Shown here in pieces: positions 16,601 through 26,466 of a DNA stretch of 38,524 nucleotides (position 1 is its first letter; each line of letters opens with the position of its first letter). The position numbers and the translations under genes were made by a program. Under the pieces are notes generated by a model. That model searched no databases. It saw only the letters and a list, made by a program, of their open reading frames with translations, and was not told the origin of the DNA. The DNA comes from Alphaproteobacteria bacterium (GTDB lineage: Bacteria > Pseudomonadota > Alphaproteobacteria > UBA8366 > GCA-2717185): assembly GCA_021774435.1 (NCBI GenBank), contig JAJFJB010000311.1, forward strand, positions 1-38,524, written 5' to 3'.

Positions 16601-16606
16601 TATAAT
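16601..16606 (+). promoter_or_regulatory. secA: TATAAT -10 element for secA
   Basis: A perfect -10 hexamer 53 bases before the secA ATG. The -35 position at 17 nt is poor (GCATAA) and overlaps the inverted repeat at 16567-16584. A consensus TTGACA at 16546-16551 is too far upstream for this -10 but has a weak TATGTG 17 nt downstream. Confidence 0.4.
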
Positions 16607-16659
16607 TCCATGGCGTTTCACGAATTTCCGGCGCCGCAACCCCTGACCCGAGGTTCCAT

Positions 16660-19368
16660 ATGATCGGCGGCATGCTCCGGCGGGTTTTTGGATCACCAAA
16701 CGACCGGTTTATCAAATCGCTGCAAGGCAATGTCGACGCCATTAACGCGGTGGAATCAGAAATCGAAGCCTTACGCGACGATGCATTACAGCAGCGGACC
16801 GATTGGTTGCGGCAGCGGCTGGCGGACGGGGAAGCCCTGGATGACGTTTTAGTAGACGCGTTTGCCACAGTTCGCGAAGCAGCTAAACGGACTCTCGGAC
16901 AACGGCACTATGATGTGCAGCTCCTCGGCGCCATAGTCCAGCATCAAGGCAAAATCTCGGAAATGAAGACCGGTGAGGGTAAAACCCTCGTCGCGACCGC
17001 CGCCGTTTATCTGAATGCGCTTGAAGGCAAGGGCGTTCATGTCGTCACGGTTAACGATTATCTGGCGCAACGCGATTCCGAATGGATGGGGCAAGTTTAC
17101 AAGTTTCTCGGCCTGACGGTCGGCTGCATCGTGCATGGATTGGACGATGAAGAACGGCGTGAACAATACGCCGCCGATGTTACCTATGGCACCAACAACG
17201 AATTCGGCTTCGATTATCTGCGCGACAATATGAAGTTCAGCCTGGAAGAAATGGTCCAGCGCGAATTCAACTTTGCGATCGTCGACGAAGTCGACTCGAT
17301 CCTGATCGACGAAGCGCGGACACCGCTTATCATTTCCGGTCCGACAGACGATTTCTCGGAAATGTACTTCAAAATCGACAAACTGATTCCACTGCTTGTC
17401 GAGGAAGATTACGAGAAAGACGAAAAACATCGCAATGTGACCCTGACGGAACAAGGCACGGAGCATATCGAGCAACTGCTGCAGGAAGCCGATTTGCTCG
17501 ACGGCGGCGGCTTGTATGATGCGCAAAACATTTCAACTGTCCATCACGTAAACCAGGCGCTGCGCGCGCACACGCTGTTCCATCGCGACAAGGACTATAT
17601 CGTCAAGGACGGCAAGATCGTCATCATCGACGAGTTCACTGGCCGCATGATGGAAGGCCGGCGCTATTCCGAAGGCCAGCACCAAGCGCTGGAAGCCAAG
17701 GAAGGTGTGACGGTTCAGCAGGAAAATCAGACCCTCGCCTCGATCACGTTTCAGAATTATTTTCGGCTCTACCCCAAACTTGCCGGCATGACCGGAACGG
17801 CGACCACGGAGGCCGGCGAATTTGCCGAAATCTACGGTCTGGAAGTGATCGAAATTCCGACCAACCGGAATATGATCCGCGACGATCAGGACGACGAAGT
17901 CTATCGGTCAAAGCGCGAAAAGTTCGATGCTATCCTGACGCAAATCGAAGACTGCCAAACCCGTAAGCAGCCCGTTCTTGTTGGTACCGTCAGCATTGAG
18001 AATTCCGAAGAGCTGGCGAATTTCCTGAAGAAACGTAAGATCAAGCACAGTGTCCTGAATGCCCGTCACCATGAGCAGGAAGCCTTCATTATTGCCGATG
18101 CCGGCGTTCCGGGCGCGGTGACAATTGCGACGAATATGGCCGGCCGTGGCACGGATATTCAGCTTGGCGGCAATCTCGAAATGCGCATTCTGCGCGAACT
18201 CGCGGACGTCAAGAATGACGCAGAGCGGGCGAAAAAAACCGAAGTCATCGAAAAGGAAATCGCCGAACGCCGCGACGTGGTGCTTGAAGCCGGCGGGCTT
18301 TATGTCCTGGGTACGGAGCGGCACGAATCACGCAGAATTGATAACCAGCTCCGTGGCCGCGCTGGACGGCAGGGCGACCCGGGCGATTCGAAATTCTTCG
18401 TTTGTCTTGATGACGATCTGATGCGGATATTCGGATCCGAACGCATGGATTCGATGCTTGGCAAGTTAGGCCTCGAAGAAGGCGAAGCAATCATCCATCC
18501 CTGGATCAACAAGGCGCTCGAAAAGGCACAGCAGAAAGTCGAAGCGCGCAACTTCGACATCCGCAAGCAGTTGCTGAAATACGACGACGTCATGAACGAC
18601 CAGCGCAAGGTGATCTACGAGCAGCGCAAGGATCTGATGCGCACCGACGACGTACATAACGACGTTACCGAGATGCGCCACCAGATCGTCGAAGATCTCG
18701 TTGCCAAATGCATTCCCGAGAATGCCTACGCGGAGCAATGGGATACCGACAGTCTGCACGAGGAATGCCTGCGCATATTCGGCCTAGACCTGCCGGTCGT
18801 AGAATGGGCTGGCGAAGAAGGTATCGCGGATGAGGAAATCGAAGACCGGATCAACAGCGCGGTAGACCGGAGTCTTGCCAAGAAAGCGGCGGATTATGGA
18901 CCGGAACTCATGCGCATGGCTGAGAAGAGCCTGCTTCTGCAGATCCTAGACCAGTGCTGGAAAGACCATCTGCTGCAGCTCGATCATCTCCGGCAAGGCG
19001 TCAACCTGCGCGCCTATGCACAACGCGACCCGCTGAACGAATACAAGAGCGAAGCGTTCACGATGTTCGAACAGATGCTTGGCAGTGTCCGGGAAATGGT
19101 CACCAATGTGTTGTGCCGCATCGAACTTCGCGTCGAAGGCCAAGCCGAGGAAATGTTCCATCGCGAACAACAGGAAATGGAAGAAGAGCACGCGGAAGCG
19201 AGCCTCGCAGCAACGGGTACCGATGGGCTCGCCCCGTCACCGGTTCGCACCCGGCAATCCGGCGCAATGGATCCCGACGATCCGTCAAGCTGGGGCAAAG
19301 TGCAGAGAAACGCACAATGCCCGTGCGGATCGGGCCGAAAGTACAAACATTGTCACGGTAAAATTTGA
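16660..19368 (+). CDS. secA: Preprotein translocase ATPase SecA
   Basis: 902 residues, the usual length. SecA is the motor that pushes preproteins through the SecYEG channel. Visible parts: N-terminal [12 protein letters not shown], Walker A MKTGEGKT (102-109), the DEAD-like [23 protein letters not shown]2 motifs [14 protein letters not shown] and [12 protein letters not shown], the helical scaffold [17 protein letters not shown], and the C-terminal SEC-C zinc finger [14 protein letters not shown] that binds SecB and phospholipid. The ATG at 16660 has GAGG 6 nt upstream; Met5 is a possible alternative. Divergent from a secreted parvulin, so two export-related genes sit back to back. Confidence 0.98.
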   Translation: MIGGMLRRVFGSPNDRFIKSLQGNVDAINAVESEIEALRDDALQQRTDWLRQRLADGEALDDVLVDAFATVREAAKRTLGQRHYDVQLLGAIVQHQGKISEMKTGEGKTLVATAAVYLNALEGKGVHVVTVNDYLAQRDSEWMGQVYKFLGLTVGCIVHGLDDEERREQYAADVTYGTNNEFGFDYLRDNMKFSLEEMVQREFNFAIVDEVDSILIDEARTPLIISGPTDDFSEMYFKIDKLIPLLVEEDYEKDEKHRNVTLTEQGTEHIEQLLQEADLLDGGGLYDAQNISTVHHVNQALRAHTLFHRDKDYIVKDGKIVIIDEFTGRMMEGRRYSEGQHQALEAKEGVTVQQENQTLASITFQNYFRLYPKLAGMTGTATTEAGEFAEIYGLEVIEIPTNRNMIRDDQDDEVYRSKREKFDAILTQIEDCQTRKQPVLVGTVSIENSEELANFLKKRKIKHSVLNARHHEQEAFIIADAGVPGAVTIATNMAGRGTDIQLGGNLEMRILRELADVKNDAERAKKTEVIEKEIAERRDVVLEAGGLYVLGTERHESRRIDNQLRGRAGRQGDPGDSKFFVCLDDDLMRIFGSERMDSMLGKLGLEEGEAIIHPWINKALEKAQQKVEARNFDIRKQLLKYDDVMNDQRKVIYEQRKDLMRTDDVHNDVTEMRHQIVEDLVAKCIPENAYAEQWDTDSLHEECLRIFGLDLPVVEWAGEEGIADEEIEDRINSAVDRSLAKKAADYGPELMRMAEKSLLLQILDQCWKDHLLQLDHLRQGVNLRAYAQRDPLNEYKSEAFTMFEQMLGSVREMVTNVLCRIELRVEGQAEEMFHREQQEMEEEHAEASLAATGTDGLAPSPVRTRQSGAMDPDDPSSWGKVQRNAQCPCGSGRKYKHCHGKI

Positions 19369-19370
19369 CG

Positions 19371-19387
19371 CGATCACGAAGTGATCG
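19371..19387. terminator. Hairpin between convergent secA and accA
   Basis: CGATCAC, a GAA loop and GTGATCG form a perfect 7-bp stem exactly in the 24-base gap between the stop codons of secA and accA. No clean T-run follows on either strand, so it may be a weak bidirectional terminator or transcript-end stabiliser. Confidence 0.45.
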
Positions 19388-19392
19388 AAGCC

Positions 19393-20349
19393 TTATCCGC
19401 CGGGACGGCCATCTATCTTCAGGAATTTCTCGCGGCGTTTAGCCCGCAGCATCGCCCCATCCAGTTCCCGCAGGTCCGTCAGCGCAAGATCAATCGCATC
19501 GCCAACGGCCTGTATTGCGACGGAGGGGCTTCGATGCGCACCGCCGACAGGCTCCAGAACAATCTGATCTATCACACCGAATTCCAGCATGTCCCGCGAC
19601 GTCAAACGAAGGGCTTCCGCCGCATCGCGCGCCTGATCGACGCTACGCCACAGAATTGACGAGCAGGCTTCCGGCGCGATCACCGAATAAATACTGTGTT
19701 CCAGCATGAGCACCGTATTCGCGGCCGCAAGCGCGATGGCGCCACCGGATCCTCCCTCGCCAATTACGACACTGACCAGCGGCACTTCCAAACCGAGACA
19801 TGTTTCAATGGACCGCGCAATCGCTTCCGCCTGTCCGCGCTCTTCCGCGCCGATGCCGGGATAGGCACCCGTCGTGTCGACCAGGGTAATGACGGGCAGA
19901 TGGAATCGGTCCGCCAGACGCATCAACCGTTGCGCCTTTCGGTAGCCTTCCGGCCGGGCCATGCCGAAATTATGGGCGACCCTGGCGTTGGTATCCGCGC
20001 CCTTCTCAGTCCCGATAACCACACAGGAATAACCGCGAAACCGGCCTAAGCCGCCAATGACCGCATGATCCTCCGCAAAGGCACGATCGCCCGCCAATGG
20101 CGTGAAATCATCGATCAATGTCCCAATGTAATCCGCACTATGGGGGCGTTCGGGGTGCCGCGCGACTTGAACCTTTTGCCATGGCGTCAGGTTTGCGTAA
20201 GCCTGACGCAAAAGCCTCTCTGCCTCGCCTTGCAGTTTCCCGACCTCGTCCGCGATATTGATATTGCCCGCATCGGAAAGATGGCGGAGTTCTTCGATCT
20301 TGCCCTCGAGCTCTGCAATCGGGCGTTCGAAATCAAGGAAAGTTTGCAT
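19393..20349 (-). CDS. accA: Acetyl-CoA carboxylase carboxyltransferase subunit alpha
   Basis: 318 residues, normal for AccA, which with AccD transfers carboxyl from biotin to acetyl-CoA to make malonyl-CoA. The helical N-terminus [20 protein letters not shown], the [16 protein letters not shown] region, [18 protein letters not shown] and the oxyanion-forming GEGGSGGA are all present. I take the ATG at 20349 because homologues begin just before FLDFE; an ATG six codons upstream (20367) is also possible and neither has a clear ribosome binding site. It follows xerD on the same strand after 76 bases. Confidence 0.95.
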   Translation of the reverse strand: MQTFLDFERPIAELEGKIEELRHLSDAGNINIADEVGKLQGEAERLLRQAYANLTPWQKVQVARHPERPHSADYIGTLIDDFTPLAGDRAFAEDHAVIGGLGRFRGYSCVVIGTEKGADTNARVAHNFGMARPEGYRKAQRLMRLADRFHLPVITLVDTTGAYPGIGAEERGQAEAIARSIETCLGLEVPLVSVVIGEGGSGGAIALAAANTVLMLEHSIYSVIAPEACSSILWRSVDQARDAAEALRLTSRDMLEFGVIDQIVLEPVGGAHRSPSVAIQAVGDAIDLALTDLRELDGAMLRAKRREKFLKIDGRPGG

Positions 20350-20425
20350 CAGGTGCGCTGCCGCCATTCGATAAGGGACGCGTTCCTAACATAGCAGAAC
20401 GGATTTGCAAACGCCCGGCCGATCG

Positions 20426-21334
20426 TCATTCTTCGGCCTTCCGCGCCGCATCGGCGAGCGGATGCGCACGGGCAACCAAAGACTGCAAACGTGCATCAAT
20501 GACATGCGTATAAATTTGCGTTGTTGAAATATCCGCATGTCCCAGCATCTTCTGAACGCTGCGCAAATCCGCGCCATTAGCCAACAGATGACTCGCAAAC
20601 GCATGCCGCAGGACATGCGGGCTGACTTTTGCGGGATCGACGTCAGCCGACGCCGCGAGAGTCTTTAGAAGCTGACCGAAGCGCTGGCGCGTTATATGCC
20701 CCGAAGTGCCTCGTGAAGGAAACAGCCAGCGTGACGTGCCGTTTTTCGGCACGTGCCGCTGCCGTACCGCTCGGTATGCATCGACGGCTTCGCAAGCAGG
20801 CATGCTGAGCGGCACCAGTCTTTCCTTTGACCCTTTTCCGCGGACAATCAGGAATTCCCGATCCCGCATGCACGCAGTTAGCGGCAAGCTGACCAGTTCC
20901 GATACCCGCAATCCGGTCGCGTACAACAGCTCGACCATTGCCCGGGTGCGCAACCCATCTGCACCTTCTGCAACGCCGGCCGTTTCCAAGAGATTGTCGA
21001 CGTCTGCTTCACTGAGAACTTTCGGCAAAGGTCGCTGCTGCCGTGGACTATCAATGATGACCGTCGGGTCGTCCTCACGCAGGCCGTCCGAATGGAGAAA
21101 CTTATGGAATTGCCGAATCGAGGACAATCGCCGCGCGGCGGTACTGGGCGACACGGAAGCGGTCTCGAAGGTCGAAATATAGTTGCGAATTTCCTGGGTC
21201 GTAACCGTGTCAACTGCGATTTTCCGCTTCGCTAAAAACCCGAAATAAGCGCCGAGGTCGCGCCCATATGCCGCAATCGTATTGGCAGCCGCACCACGCT
21301 CCGCGGCCATCATTTCAAGAAACGATTCCAACAA
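20426..21334 (-). CDS. xerD: Site-specific tyrosine recombinase XerD
   Basis: 302 residues. XerD works with XerC at dif to resolve chromosome dimers under control of FtsK. The N-terminal SAM-like DNA-binding domain covers about 1-95. The catalytic domain shows Arg143 (GLRVSEL), the lysine of the GKGSKERLVPL hairpin (167-177), His240-x-x-Arg243 (HVLRHAFASHLL), His266 (GHADI) and the nucleophile Tyr275 (QIYTH), so it is intact. Its chromosomal setting between aroK/aroB and accA argues for the housekeeping recombinase and not a phage integrase. The upstream 620-residue gene ends 12 bases before its start. Confidence 0.94.
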   Translation of the reverse strand: MLESFLEMMAAERGAAANTIAAYGRDLGAYFGFLAKRKIAVDTVTTQEIRNYISTFETASVSPSTAARRLSSIRQFHKFLHSDGLREDDPTVIIDSPRQQRPLPKVLSEADVDNLLETAGVAEGADGLRTRAMVELLYATGLRVSELVSLPLTACMRDREFLIVRGKGSKERLVPLSMPACEAVDAYRAVRQRHVPKNGTSRWLFPSRGTSGHITRQRFGQLLKTLAASADVDPAKVSPHVLRHAFASHLLANGADLRSVQKMLGHADISTTQIYTHVIDARLQSLVARAHPLADAARKAEE

Positions 21335-21346
21335 ATGAGAAATCGA

Positions 21347-23209
21347 CTAAAGTCCTTTTTCTATCGCAACTTCAAGCACCAATGCACGCGCCTCTTCGGC
21401 CAGACCGGCTTGAGTCAGTGCCGCAACCACCTCCGCCAGGACAGTCATTTCCAACGCAGCCAATTCACGGTCGCCAATGAGAATAACCGCTAGCAAGACC
21501 AACTCTCCCAAACGGCCCGACTCGGCCGCAGCCACAAGAGCCGCTCTATGCGCATAACTTGGTAGCTGGGCCGTGTGACGCGCGTTGTCGCTAAGCAATC
21601 TGCGCCATCCGTCACGATCCGTGTATACGCCCTGGAATTCAAGCAAAGCCATGGCATCGCGTATTCGCTTCTGCGCATGCTCTGGCGCACGGGCCGCGAC
21701 AGCAGCGCGCCAAGCCTCTGGCGTCCCGAGCGGCTTTTCGAGCAATTCCGGAATATGCGACAGCAAGCCCAGGGCCCAAAGGGAATCCAAAACAGGTTTC
21801 GCGGCAGGATCCCGCACCGCGGCATATCTCAGCTCAAGCATCCAGGCACGCGCAAGATCTACCCGGCCCAAAGCGAATAGCGCGTGCGCCGCTTCGCCGG
21901 CGAACCAAGATAGCTCCGCCGAGGGTGCCATCGCTTCCAACATAGAGCGATAGAGACGTATGGTGAATGCGTAGACGCCATCCTCTTGGGCCAAGACAAG
22001 CGCTTTTTGAAGCACCCCAGCCCGAGCCGTCGGAACTTCCTGCGCGACGGCGGCTTGAAACAAAAGTGCACGGCCACGCGGCGAGCGTACTGCATCCGCG
22101 ATGCTTAAGGCGTTTTCCAGGTCTTCACCCGAAAACGGTGCACTAGCGTACATGCTTTTCAATCGGTCAGGAGTCATAGCACCAAAGCGGACCGATCGTT
22201 CCGCTGCACTGAGACGCAAATCAAGATCGGCATCCGGGTTCGAAGCAATGAAAGAGAGAAAAGAGGTCGGTACTTCCGTCAGTTTTTCGCTCGTGATGAC
22301 GATTTTGGCTTGGTGCATCATTGCACCGTGTAGTGGCGTATGCGCGCTTATCCCTTCCAAGACCGGCGCATTGCCGCTGATCAACGCGTCGGCGAGAGAG
22401 GCAAATATCGGGTCGGACGGGCTGCCGCCTTCCGCCAGAAGACTCGCGCCAAGCGATGCTTCTGCCAAATTACCCTCCACTACCTGGCAAAATATCAGCA
22501 GTTGCTGCCAATACGGGTCCTGTAGCCGTACATCCTGCCGCCGCGTTTCAGCACAAGCCGAATTAACATCGCCGCTCAGCAGGTGATTATCGGCCTTGAA
22601 TTGAACCAGATCCACGTTACGGTCTCGATCTGGGGCAATTTCAAGCAAGGCCGATGCCGATCCCAATAAACCCATCGCCTGAAGCTGCTTAACCCGCAAT
22701 CCGACAAGGTTTGGCGCGTCTTGGCCCTCGGTCCTTTCCGGCGGCGGCGCGGCCGTCAGCAGTAGCCGGCGCAATAGGTCGCGCATCGTCGGCGACATGA
22801 TCCTATTAGGAAGCTGCCGTATCAGGGAAGCCGCTAGCGGCAGAGGCGTTCCGGCCCACATCGCCCGGTCAAAACCACCGGATTGTTCGTCTATGGTTCC
22901 GACATTTTCAGGATCAGGCCCCTGCAACCTATTGATTACAATACCTGAACGAGGTTGTATTTCTGGCTTTTCCTGACCGGTAGGAACCGGAGGTTCTGTG
23001 GGCTTTTCTTTAGGCTCATCCGTCGCAGGTTCGACAAAAACCGGCTTCCGCGGCAATAATCGCCTGGGCGCTGGCGCCTCGTTTTGTGCCAGCGGCCGGA
23101 TTTGGTTTATCTGGGACGCGCTCACCGGATGCACTATCAGCGGCGCTGACACGAAGAACGCGGCAAGTCCTAGGATGATCACACTCCTATCAGCGCTCAA
23201 ATTTATCAT
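21347..23209 (-). CDS. Secreted 620-residue helical protein of unknown function
   Basis: Begins with a signal peptide (hydrophobic stretch 10-28, PVSA before Ser32), then a Pro/Glu/Lys-rich linker (about 40-90), then about 500 residues rich in Leu, Ala and Glu with a regular helix-turn-helix look, suggestive of an alpha-solenoid of TPR/SEL-type repeats. I do not recognise a named family. The frame is open for 27 codons further upstream, but the ATG at 23209 starts the signal peptide and follows TTGGAAA. It overlaps the end of the 46-residue membrane protein gene by 20-21 bases and precedes xerD. The position between aroK and xerD suggests a conserved alphaproteobacterial envelope protein. Confidence 0.78.
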   Translation of the reverse strand: MINLSADRSVIILGLAAFFVSAPLIVHPVSASQINQIRPLAQNEAPAPRRLLPRKPVFVEPATDEPKEKPTEPPVPTGQEKPEIQPRSGIVINRLQGPDPENVGTIDEQSGGFDRAMWAGTPLPLAASLIRQLPNRIMSPTMRDLLRRLLLTAAPPPERTEGQDAPNLVGLRVKQLQAMGLLGSASALLEIAPDRDRNVDLVQFKADNHLLSGDVNSACAETRRQDVRLQDPYWQQLLIFCQVVEGNLAEASLGASLLAEGGSPSDPIFASLADALISGNAPVLEGISAHTPLHGAMMHQAKIVITSEKLTEVPTSFLSFIASNPDADLDLRLSAAERSVRFGAMTPDRLKSMYASAPFSGEDLENALSIADAVRSPRGRALLFQAAVAQEVPTARAGVLQKALVLAQEDGVYAFTIRLYRSMLEAMAPSAELSWFAGEAAHALFALGRVDLARAWMLELRYAAVRDPAAKPVLDSLWALGLLSHIPELLEKPLGTPEAWRAAVAARAPEHAQKRIRDAMALLEFQGVYTDRDGWRRLLSDNARHTAQLPSYAHRAALVAAAESGRLGELVLLAVILIGDRELAALEMTVLAEVVAALTQAGLAEEARALVLEVAIEKGL

Positions 23210-23330
23210 TTTCCAACACTTTTTCGACTTTCTGAGAAGGCGCAGGAATATCCCAGGTTGCCAGAAACACCAGCCCACCCCCGACGGCAATGGCGAGCAG
23301 GATTAATAGAAACCATGTAAATTTTCTCAT
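23190..23330 (-). CDS. Small single-pass membrane protein, 46 residues
   Basis: Starts MRKFTWFLLILLAIAVGGGL, a positively charged N-tip followed by one transmembrane segment (5-26), then LATWDIPAPSQKVEKVLEND. The FLATWDIPAP segment is one I recall from similarly placed small proteins in alphaproteobacteria, next to aroK; that is memory, not a search. The ATG at 23330 has AAGGG 5 nt upstream. Its 3' end overlaps the start of the 620-residue secreted protein gene, suggesting coupled translation. The upstream extension of the frame lacks a good start and is discarded. Function unknown. Confidence 0.75.
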   Translation of the reverse strand: MRKFTWFLLILLAIAVGGGLVFLATWDIPAPSQKVEKVLENDKFER

Positions 23331-23375
23331 GAGACCCTTGTGTTGGCCATACGCCCTGCCAATAACAGGTAGCGC

Positions 23376-23407
23376 TTGACTATGTCGATTCTGCGGCAGT
23401 TTATATT
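23376..23407 (+). promoter_or_regulatory. Promoter candidate for the aroK-aroB operon
   Basis: TTGACT (23376-23381) and TATATT (23402-23407) are near-consensus hexamers in the divergent spacer, but the 20-nt spacing is long; TTATAT at 19 nt is the alternative. Confidence 0.3.
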
Positions 23408-23453
23408 TGCTTGGATTACTGTTCAACGAAGCCGCGACGTTCCGACCAAAATA

Positions 23454-24011
23454 ATGACCGATATCAGAACACTGAAATTGCCAAAGACGCTCGTCATGGT
23501 CGGTATGATGGGTGCGGGAAAGACAGCAATTGGCCGGCGCATCGCCGGGCGATTGGGATTGCCGTTCGTCGACGCCGACGACGAAATCGCCAAGGCGGCC
23601 GGCTGCTCAATTGAAGATATTTTTGATTTACACGGCGAATCGGCATTCCGCGACGGCGAACGCCGCGTCATCGAGCGCTTGCTCGAGTCACCTACGCATG
23701 TTCTCGCCACAGGCGGCGGTGCCTTCATCGACCCTGATACCCGTACCCGAATTCGCAAGAATTGTCTTTCCGTATGGCTGCGAGTTGAAACCGACGTTTT
23801 GTGGCGGCGCGTGAAGCGGCGCAACGATCGCCCGTTGCTGAAAACCGCCGCACCCTATGAGACGATCGTGAAGCTGGTAGAACAGCGCTACCCGGTATAC
23901 GCGGAAGCGGACATTACCGTCGATAGCGTTGACGGGCCCGCCGAAGATACGGTCGACCGGGTCCTGTGCGCCGTAAACGCCTATCTGCAAGGTGAAGGAA
24001 GGAACACTTGA
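23454..24011 (+). CDS. aroK: Shikimate kinase
   Basis: 185 residues. Phosphorylates shikimate at the 3-hydroxyl in the chorismate pathway. P-loop GMMGAGKT (17-24), substrate-binding FVDADDEI (38-45) with the Asp pair, FRDGERRV, the LATGGGAF loop and the RNDRPLL lid are present. The open frame reaches back to a TTG at 23376, but the ATG at 23454 gives the normal length. The TGA overlaps the TTG start of aroB by three bases within TTGA, so the two are coupled. Confidence 0.95.
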   Translation: MTDIRTLKLPKTLVMVGMMGAGKTAIGRRIAGRLGLPFVDADDEIAKAAGCSIEDIFDLHGESAFRDGERRVIERLLESPTHVLATGGGAFIDPDTRTRIRKNCLSVWLRVETDVLWRRVKRRNDRPLLKTAAPYETIVKLVEQRYPVYAEADITVDSVDGPAEDTVDRVLCAVNAYLQGEGRNT

Positions 24012-25123
24012 TTACGCACGATACCGTCCGCGTTGAACTCGGCGAGAGAAGCTATGACGTCCTCGTCGGAGAAGGGCTCCTAGCTCAAGCCGGCAGCCAT
24101 ATTTCGCCAATTTTAAAACAGAACCGCGTCTTTGTCGTCACCGACGATAACGTGGCGCCGTTACATTTGGAAATCCTGGAAAGAAGTCTGGAAGACAACG
24201 GCATTTCTTGCGAAGCGTTCGTCTTGCCTGCTGGTGACCAGACGAAAAGCTTCGAACATTTGCAAAAGCTCATCAATGCGTTGCTCTCCCACAAAATCGA
24301 ACGCAACAGCACGATAATTGCGCTCGGCGGCGGTGTTGTTGGCGACCTCGCCGGATTCGCCGCGTCGATTACGCTTCGCGGCGTGGATTACATCCAGATA
24401 CCAACGACCCTCCTGGCGCAGGTAGACAGCTCTGTCGGCGGCAAGACGGCTATCAATACAGAGCACGGCAAAAATTTGGTCGGCATGTTCCATCAGCCAC
24501 GGTTGGTGCTGGCAGATATCGGGACTCTCGATTCCCTTCCTCAACGCGAATTTCTTGCCGGTTACGCCGAAGTCGTAAAATACGGCCTGATCAACGACCC
24601 CGATTTCTTCGGCTGGCTGGAGGGACACGGTGCCGCCATGCGGGACGGCAACAGAGACGGGCGCCGCAAAGCGGTCGTTACCAGTTGTCAGGCGAAAGCG
24701 GATATCGTCGCCGCTGACGAGCGGGAGGCAGGGCAACGGGCGCTGCTCAACCTGGGGCATACTTTTGGCCACGCACTCGAAGCCGAAACCGGGTATAGCG
24801 ACATGCTCTTGCACGGCGAGGGTGTCGCAATCGGGTCGATTATGGCGTTCGATCTCTCCGTTCGCGTGGGACTGTGCCCGTCCGAGGATGCTGCGCGCGT
24901 TCATCGGCATTTCGCGGCCGTCGGGCTCGGAACCGGATTGGATCACTTACAAGGTGTAAGCTGGCGAGCGGAAATACTAGTTGATCATATGGGTAGAGAC
25001 AAAAAGGTCCGCGATGGGCGCATGACATTTGTCCTTGTAAAAGGCATCGGTGAAGCGTTCCTGAGCCAGGACGTAGCACCGGACGATTTGATTCAAACGC
25101 TCAAGGATTCGGGCGCGTCATGA
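24008..25123 (+). CDS. aroB: 3-dehydroquinate synthase
   Basis: 371 residues. Converts DAHP to 3-dehydroquinate using NAD and a divalent metal. NAD-binding GGGVVGDLAGFAAS, the PTTLLAQVDSSVGGKTAIN block, KNLVGMFHQP, and metal-ligand regions YAEVVKYGLI and NLGHTFGHALE are conserved. A TTG start at 24008 is used: it overlaps the aroK stop and is preceded by AAGGAAGG at good distance, which decides it. The gene ends in an ATGA overlap with the CBS-domain gene, so aroK, aroB and that gene form one operon. Confidence 0.96.
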   Translation: MITHDTVRVELGERSYDVLVGEGLLAQAGSHISPILKQNRVFVVTDDNVAPLHLEILERSLEDNGISCEAFVLPAGDQTKSFEHLQKLINALLSHKIERNSTIIALGGGVVGDLAGFAASITLRGVDYIQIPTTLLAQVDSSVGGKTAINTEHGKNLVGMFHQPRLVLADIGTLDSLPQREFLAGYAEVVKYGLINDPDFFGWLEGHGAAMRDGNRDGRRKAVVTSCQAKADIVAADEREAGQRALLNLGHTFGHALEAETGYSDMLLHGEGVAIGSIMAFDLSVRVGLCPSEDAARVHRHFAAVGLGTGLDHLQGVSWRAEILVDHMGRDKKVRDGRMTFVLVKGIGEAFLSQDVAPDDLIQTLKDSGAS

Positions 25124-26412
25124 CAATCGAACTGGTTATCGCCGTCGGCGCTATCGTCGTATTGCTGCTTATTTCCAGCTTCTTTTCAGGATCGGAAACC
25201 GCGCTCACGGCAGCCTCGCTTCCCCGGCTCCATCAATTGGCAAAGCAAGGCAACAAACGCGCGAAATCGGTCCTCGACCTGTATGCCCGCAAAGACCGCC
25301 TGATTGGCGCGATTTTGCTCGGCAACAATCTCGTGAATATTCTTGCGTCTTCGCTTGCAACCTACGTGCTGTTGCTGCTGTTTGGAGATGCGGGTGTCGC
25401 CTATGCGACCATGGCAATGACGTTGCTAATCGTCGTTTTTGCCGAGGTACTTCCGAAAACATACGCAATTGGCAATGCAGACCGTGCGGCGCTTGTCGTC
25501 GCACCGCCGGTTCGGGTAATTGTGACCTTGTTGGCGCCCATTACCTATACGATTCAATGGTTTGTCCGTGCCACCGTAAAGCCATTCGGCATCCAACTCG
25601 GTGAAGAGATCAGTATAGACCACCGCGAGGAAGAATTGCGGGGCGCCATTGACCTCCATGAAGGCCCCGATCCAGACATCCGCCATGAGCGGCAAATGTT
25701 GCGCAGCATTCTCGATCTCGACGACGTCGAAGTCGAAGAAATCATGGTCCATCGCAGGAATGTGACGCTCATCGATATTGCAGAACCGGCCGGCGCCATC
25801 GTCGAGCAGGCGCTGGCGAGTCCCTACACGCGCATTCCCCTCTATCGCGACGACCCGGATAATATCGTTGGTGTTCTGCATGCAAAGGCATTGCTGCGCG
25901 AATTGCACGCTCGCGGCGGACAGACAGAGGATTTGGATATCCTGATGCTCGCGGCGAAACCCTGGTTCATCCCGGAAACCACGACGCTGTTGGATCAGTT
26001 ACAGGCTTTCCGAACACGCCGTGAGCACTTTGCGATCGTTATCGACGAATATGGCGCCGTCATGGGTATCGTCACACTCGAAGATATTTTGGAAGAGATC
26101 GTCGGCAGCATCGAAGACGAGCATGACGTGGCCGTGTCGGGCGTACGCCGGCAGCCGAACGGTTCTTACGTCATTCCCGGAACCGCGACACTGCGCGATT
26201 TAAACCGCGAGTTGGAGTGGAATTTGCCGGATGACAATGCTGTGACCCTCGCCGGCCTGATTCTCAACGAAGCGCGGCGAATTCCGGAACCAGGCCAAGT
26301 TTTCACCTTTTACGGCTTCCGGTTCGAAATTATGCGACGGCAACGCAATCAGATCTCGTCTGTTCGTGTGAACCCGCCTCAGCCGGAAGAATCCGAAGCA
26401 ACATCAACTTGA
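25120..26412 (+). CDS. CorC/HlyC-type CNNM and CBS domain membrane protein
   Basis: 430 residues. An N-terminal DUF21/CNNM membrane domain (three or four hydrophobic segments within about 1-145, starting LVIAVGAIVVLLLISSFFSG) is followed by a CBS pair (about 205-330, with VHRRNVTLIDI and FAIVIDEYGAVMGIVTLEDI) and a C-terminal CorC/HlyC transporter-associated domain (about 345-425). Proteins of this build are implicated in magnesium or cobalt efflux and in haemolysin-like annotations that are usually not meaningful. It is translationally coupled to aroB through an ATGA overlap. The ion is not deducible. Confidence 0.92.
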   Translation: MTIELVIAVGAIVVLLLISSFFSGSETALTAASLPRLHQLAKQGNKRAKSVLDLYARKDRLIGAILLGNNLVNILASSLATYVLLLLFGDAGVAYATMAMTLLIVVFAEVLPKTYAIGNADRAALVVAPPVRVIVTLLAPITYTIQWFVRATVKPFGIQLGEEISIDHREEELRGAIDLHEGPDPDIRHERQMLRSILDLDDVEVEEIMVHRRNVTLIDIAEPAGAIVEQALASPYTRIPLYRDDPDNIVGVLHAKALLRELHARGGQTEDLDILMLAAKPWFIPETTTLLDQLQAFRTRREHFAIVIDEYGAVMGIVTLEDILEEIVGSIEDEHDVAVSGVRRQPNGSYVIPGTATLRDLNRELEWNLPDDNAVTLAGLILNEARRIPEPGQVFTFYGFRFEIMRRQRNQISSVRVNPPQPEESEATST

Positions 26413-26466
26413 AAGCCTTTGGTCGGAAGCCGGGTTGTCACCACCGAGCCGGGCTATCATACTGTC

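Noticed and set aside
16849-17526. A 225-codon minus-strand open frame opposite secA
   Set aside because: Complementary to conserved SecA motifs, no recognisable domain.
20426-21334. XerD-family gene as a phage or island integrase marker
   Set aside because: Housekeeping neighbours on both sides, no tRNA, no att-like repeats and no mobile genes nearby.
24161-24946. A 261-codon minus-strand open frame opposite aroB
   Set aside because: Antisense to the conserved aroB core, no family signature.
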